This document shows, in pieces, positions 5,697-7,243 of a DNA stretch of 7,243 nt (positions are counted from its first letter, which is position 1; every line of letters begins with the position of its first letter). Source of the DNA: Candidatus Woesearchaeota archaeon (lineage in GTDB: Archaea; Nanobdellota; Nanobdellia; Woesearchaeales; UBA12501). A program made the position numbers and the translations under genes. The notes under the pieces were generated by a model. The model saw nothing but the letters and a program-made list of their open reading frames with translations. It did no database searches and was not told the DNA's origin. The stretch is from the NCBI GenBank assembly GCA_016203375.1, contig JACQMX010000006.1, positions 1-7,243 of the forward strand. The letters run 5' to 3'.

Positions 5697-6104
5697 TTAG
5701 TTGGGTAGGACGCTAGCGCAAAGTATTTCTAGCTTCTTTGTGTATTGCCACAATGACCGCCTATCTCGATGCTGGATATAGAAATAATACTTTCCCTCAA
5801 AATCAGGCCTATGAAAATCTGATACTGCTTCTGGTGTTGGATAACTCCTAAAATAATCTAATGGCCGTTGTGCGCCCGGCAGAATAACTTCGCTGCCAAG
5901 AAATCCTACTGGTGCTGCAACTCCAATATTTGTTTTTGCATATCGTGGAGGCAAAACTTTCGGATAAACATGGCCTGTGCTTTGTACATCAAAGCCTTCT
6001 TTATGCAGTTTATGGTATAATCGAAGCGCCTGTGAAAAGGTAAGATCAATTTTAATGCGTTCTTCAAGTGATCGAGAAGAAGAATTTTTGCTTTTATTTT
6101 TCAT
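5697..6104 (-). CDS. Unrecognised 135-aa basic protein
   Basis: I do not recognise this protein. It has a Lys/Ser/Arg-rich, probably disordered N-terminus (1-16), a helical stretch LTFSQALRLYHKLHKEGFDV (21-40), a glycine/proline-containing middle (GVAAPVGFLGSEVILPGAQR, 61-80), and an aromatic, basic C-terminal part (YYFYIQHRDRRSLWQY, 106-121). No signal peptide, membrane helix or cysteine cluster (a single Cys at 129). The basic charge would allow nucleic-acid binding, but that is only a guess. A TATA box centred 26 bases before the ATG indicates its own, probably leaderless, transcript, although it lies only 31 bases after truD on the same strand. A dedicated promoter and an open frame of this length beside real genes support it as genuine. 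It is convergent with adk. Confidence 0.68.
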   Translation of the reverse strand: MKNKSKNSSSRSLEERIKIDLTFSQALRLYHKLHKEGFDVQSTGHVYPKVLPPRYAKTNIGVAAPVGFLGSEVILPGAQRPLDYFRSYPTPEAVSDFHRPDFEGKYYFYIQHRDRRSLWQYTKKLEILCASVLPN

Positions 6105-6124
6105 ATGTTCGAATAAAAGAAAGG

Positions 6125-6134
6125 ATTATATAAA
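6125..6134 (-). promoter_or_regulatory. TATA box for the 135-aa protein
   Basis: On the minus strand TTTATATAAT is centred about 26 bases upstream of ATG 6104, so the transcript would start at the ATG. It begins immediately after the truD stop codon (6136-6138). No Shine-Dalgarno sequence is present between it and the ATG. Confidence 0.65.
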
Positions 6135-6135
6135 T

Positions 6136-7146
6136 TTATTCTACCATCATACGCTTAATAACTAGCGTTGCATAACTTCCTTTCTGCAGAAAAAAACTGA
6201 CTTTGCACTTCTTCTTGCCAGTATTTAAGTCATCATCTTCAAGTTTTTCAATCTTAAGGTTCTGTACATTGACAACTAACGCGCGTGTATCGCCTTCCGC
6301 ACTAAGATCTGGGAAGGCGCGTACGACGAAGCTTCGCTCGGTTAATCCATCATGCTTTAACAAACGTTTGTAGATAGTTTCGATCTCTTTATTTGGGTAC
6401 GCTACCCCAAAGCCAACTAATGGAAATGCCATGTTTTCTGGTTGTTTTTTTGGACAAGCAAGCTTTCCATGCGCGTATGACAAATAGATGAGTTCTTCTG
6501 GTGAATACTTACATTGTAAGTATTCATTAACTGCTTGATTAAAAAGCAAACTCTGGTACGCATGAATGTATAACTGCAGTGTCTTGAATGGCAACGTGCT
6601 TAATGCGCCAACAAAATCCTTTGGCTCTTCCTCAAGATGCTGTTGCACGCTCTTTTCGTTTATGAGCGTACTGGCTTCCTCAAACTTGCCTTGTATCATC
6701 GCTTTGCCAATCGCAGCATTGCTGGTCGAGAAGCGCTGATCGTCAAAATAATTGGTGATGAAACCAACTTTTTGCGGTGCATGATCAAGATTGCGGATAA
6801 CAATCTCAAAATGATTGCCTTTCAAATCACCTAAGCTTATGGGTACTTTTCCATAGCCAAGAAAAGTCAGTTTCAAATCATCACGTTTGAACTTTTCTGC
6901 TAGTGAAGCATTGCCATTTTTTATTGAGATAACTTGTTCAGTTATCGCTTCTTTATCCTTCGAGCCGGCAAAACCAATATCTTTTTGTGGCATATGCAAG
7001 AATTCTGCGAGATGCTCAATGGCACGCAAGGTAGTATACTCTTTTTTCCAAAGTTTGAAATAGGCATAATGTCCTTCCTTGCTTGGTTTGACAATGCTCT
7101 CTTCAATAACGACAAAATCCCCAGGAATCTGCTTTATGGTGTACAT
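6136..7146 (-). CDS. truD: tRNA pseudouridine synthase TruD (Pus7 family)
   Basis: Isomerises uridine to pseudouridine in tRNA; family members modify U13, and some archaeal/eukaryotic ones also U35 of tRNA-Tyr. The 336-aa product shows the family motifs in order: the N-terminal PGDFVVIE (8-15), the catalytic GFAGSKDKEAITEQ (58-71) with Asp64 as nucleophile, GNHFEIVIRN (110-119), NYFDDQRFS (132-140), AYQSLLFNQAVNEYL (196-210) around the TRUD insertion, and the C-terminal KGSYATLVIKRMM (322-334). The QRFG of many homologues is QRFS here. Length is close to bacterial TruD and shorter than many archaeal ones, so the insertion domain is small. The ATG follows a TATA-like element by about 26 bases, suggesting a leaderless mRNA. 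Divergent from tRNA-Arg, one possible substrate. Confidence 0.93.
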   Translation of the reverse strand: MYTIKQIPGDFVVIEESIVKPSKEGHYAYFKLWKKEYTTLRAIEHLAEFLHMPQKDIGFAGSKDKEAITEQVISIKNGNASLAEKFKRDDLKLTFLGYGKVPISLGDLKGNHFEIVIRNLDHAPQKVGFITNYFDDQRFSTSNAAIGKAMIQGKFEEASTLINEKSVQQHLEEEPKDFVGALSTLPFKTLQLYIHAYQSLLFNQAVNEYLQCKYSPEELIYLSYAHGKLACPKKQPENMAFPLVGFGVAYPNKEIETIYKRLLKHDGLTERSFVVRAFPDLSAEGDTRALVVNVQNLKIEKLEDDDLNTGKKKCKVSFFLQKGSYATLVIKRMMVE

Positions 7147-7167
7147 GCACTATCATCGCCATAAACT

Positions 7168-7177
7168 TATTAAATAA
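7168..7177. promoter_or_regulatory. Shared bidirectional TATA element, truD and tRNA-Arg
   Basis: The near-palindromic TATTAAATAA (minus strand TTATTTAATA) is centred at 7172.5, which is 26.5 bases from both the truD ATG (7146) and the first base of the tRNA (7199). That matches archaeal TATA spacing in both directions, so one element may serve both. Neighbouring AT-rich bases could hold two overlapping boxes instead. Confidence 0.58.
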
Positions 7178-7198
7178 TTTGCCTTTCAGCGTGCCTAT

Positions 7199-7243
7199 GG
7201 ACCCGTAGCCTAGCCTGGATAAGGTACCACCCTCCTAAGGTGG
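7199..7243 (+). tRNA. tRNA-Arg (anticodon CCU), 5' part, cut by window edge
   Basis: The 45 bases present fold as a tRNA 5' half: acceptor strand GGACCCG, T8 A9, D-stem GCCT/AGGT (one G-T pair) enclosing a 10-base loop with A14, G15, G18-G19 and A21, base A26, then the perfect anticodon stem CCACC/GGTGG around loop CTCCTAA. T33 and A37 frame the anticodon CCT, which reads the arginine codon AGG. No intron lies in the anticodon loop. The variable loop, T-arm and 3' acceptor strand lie beyond the window, so the acceptor stem cannot be checked. Confidence 0.93.

Noticed and set aside
6110..6120. T-rich minus-strand stretch after truD, considered as an archaeal T-tract terminator.
   Set aside because: It is short and interrupted, and it lies within the promoter of the next gene, so composition alone explains it.

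Overview
The window looks like a piece of an archaeal chromosome. Four lines of evidence point that way. AT-rich TATA-type boxes, not -35/-10 pairs, sit about 26 bases upstream of several start codons or RNA starts. Several first genes of transcription units appear leaderless. Internal genes carry sites complementary to the archaeal 16S tail (GGTGAT, AGGTGG, GAGG). TruD and the MTA phosphorylase are of the kinds common in archaea. The compact, low-to-medium GC organisation and two short unrecognised proteins would fit a small-genome DPANN-like lineage such as Woesearchaeota, but that placement is inference.

Layout. Bases 21-1300 (minus strand) hold a two-gene adenine salvage operon, mtnP then apt, joined by an ATGA overlap. 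Bases 1346-4464 (minus) hold a three-gene operon: an alanine dehydrogenase/carboxyethyl-ornithine-synthase-like dehydrogenase, a cyanophycin-synthetase/GshF-like ATP-grasp ligase, and a second, divergent ATP-grasp enzyme. It reads like a small-molecule biosynthesis cassette of unknown product and is the most interesting part of the window. A divergent promoter region (4465-4577) separates it from a plus-strand pair, an unrecognised 153-aa helical protein and a zinc-lid adenylate kinase (4578-5670). Convergent to that is an unrecognised 135-aa basic protein (5697-6104, minus), then truD (6136-7146, minus). truD is divergent from a tRNA-Arg(CCU) that the right edge cuts after the anticodon stem (7199-7243).

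How the genes work together. MtnP splits 5'-methylthioadenosine to adenine and methylthioribose-1-phosphate. Apt turns adenine plus PRPP into AMP, and Adk phosphorylates AMP to ADP, so three genes of the window form a salvage line although Adk is in another operon. The dehydrogenase plus two ATP-grasp ligases would fit making an unusual amino acid or opine and joining it to other groups by amide bonds; substrates cannot be read from sequence. TruD and the neighbouring tRNA-Arg share an intergenic region with one AT-rich element equidistant from both.

No gene-free stretch exceeds 300 bases; the longest gap is the 113-base divergent promoter region. No insertion sequences, CRISPR arrays or prophage genes were seen. 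The first 20 bases, downstream of apt, hold a C-run followed by GGAGG that I cannot assign.
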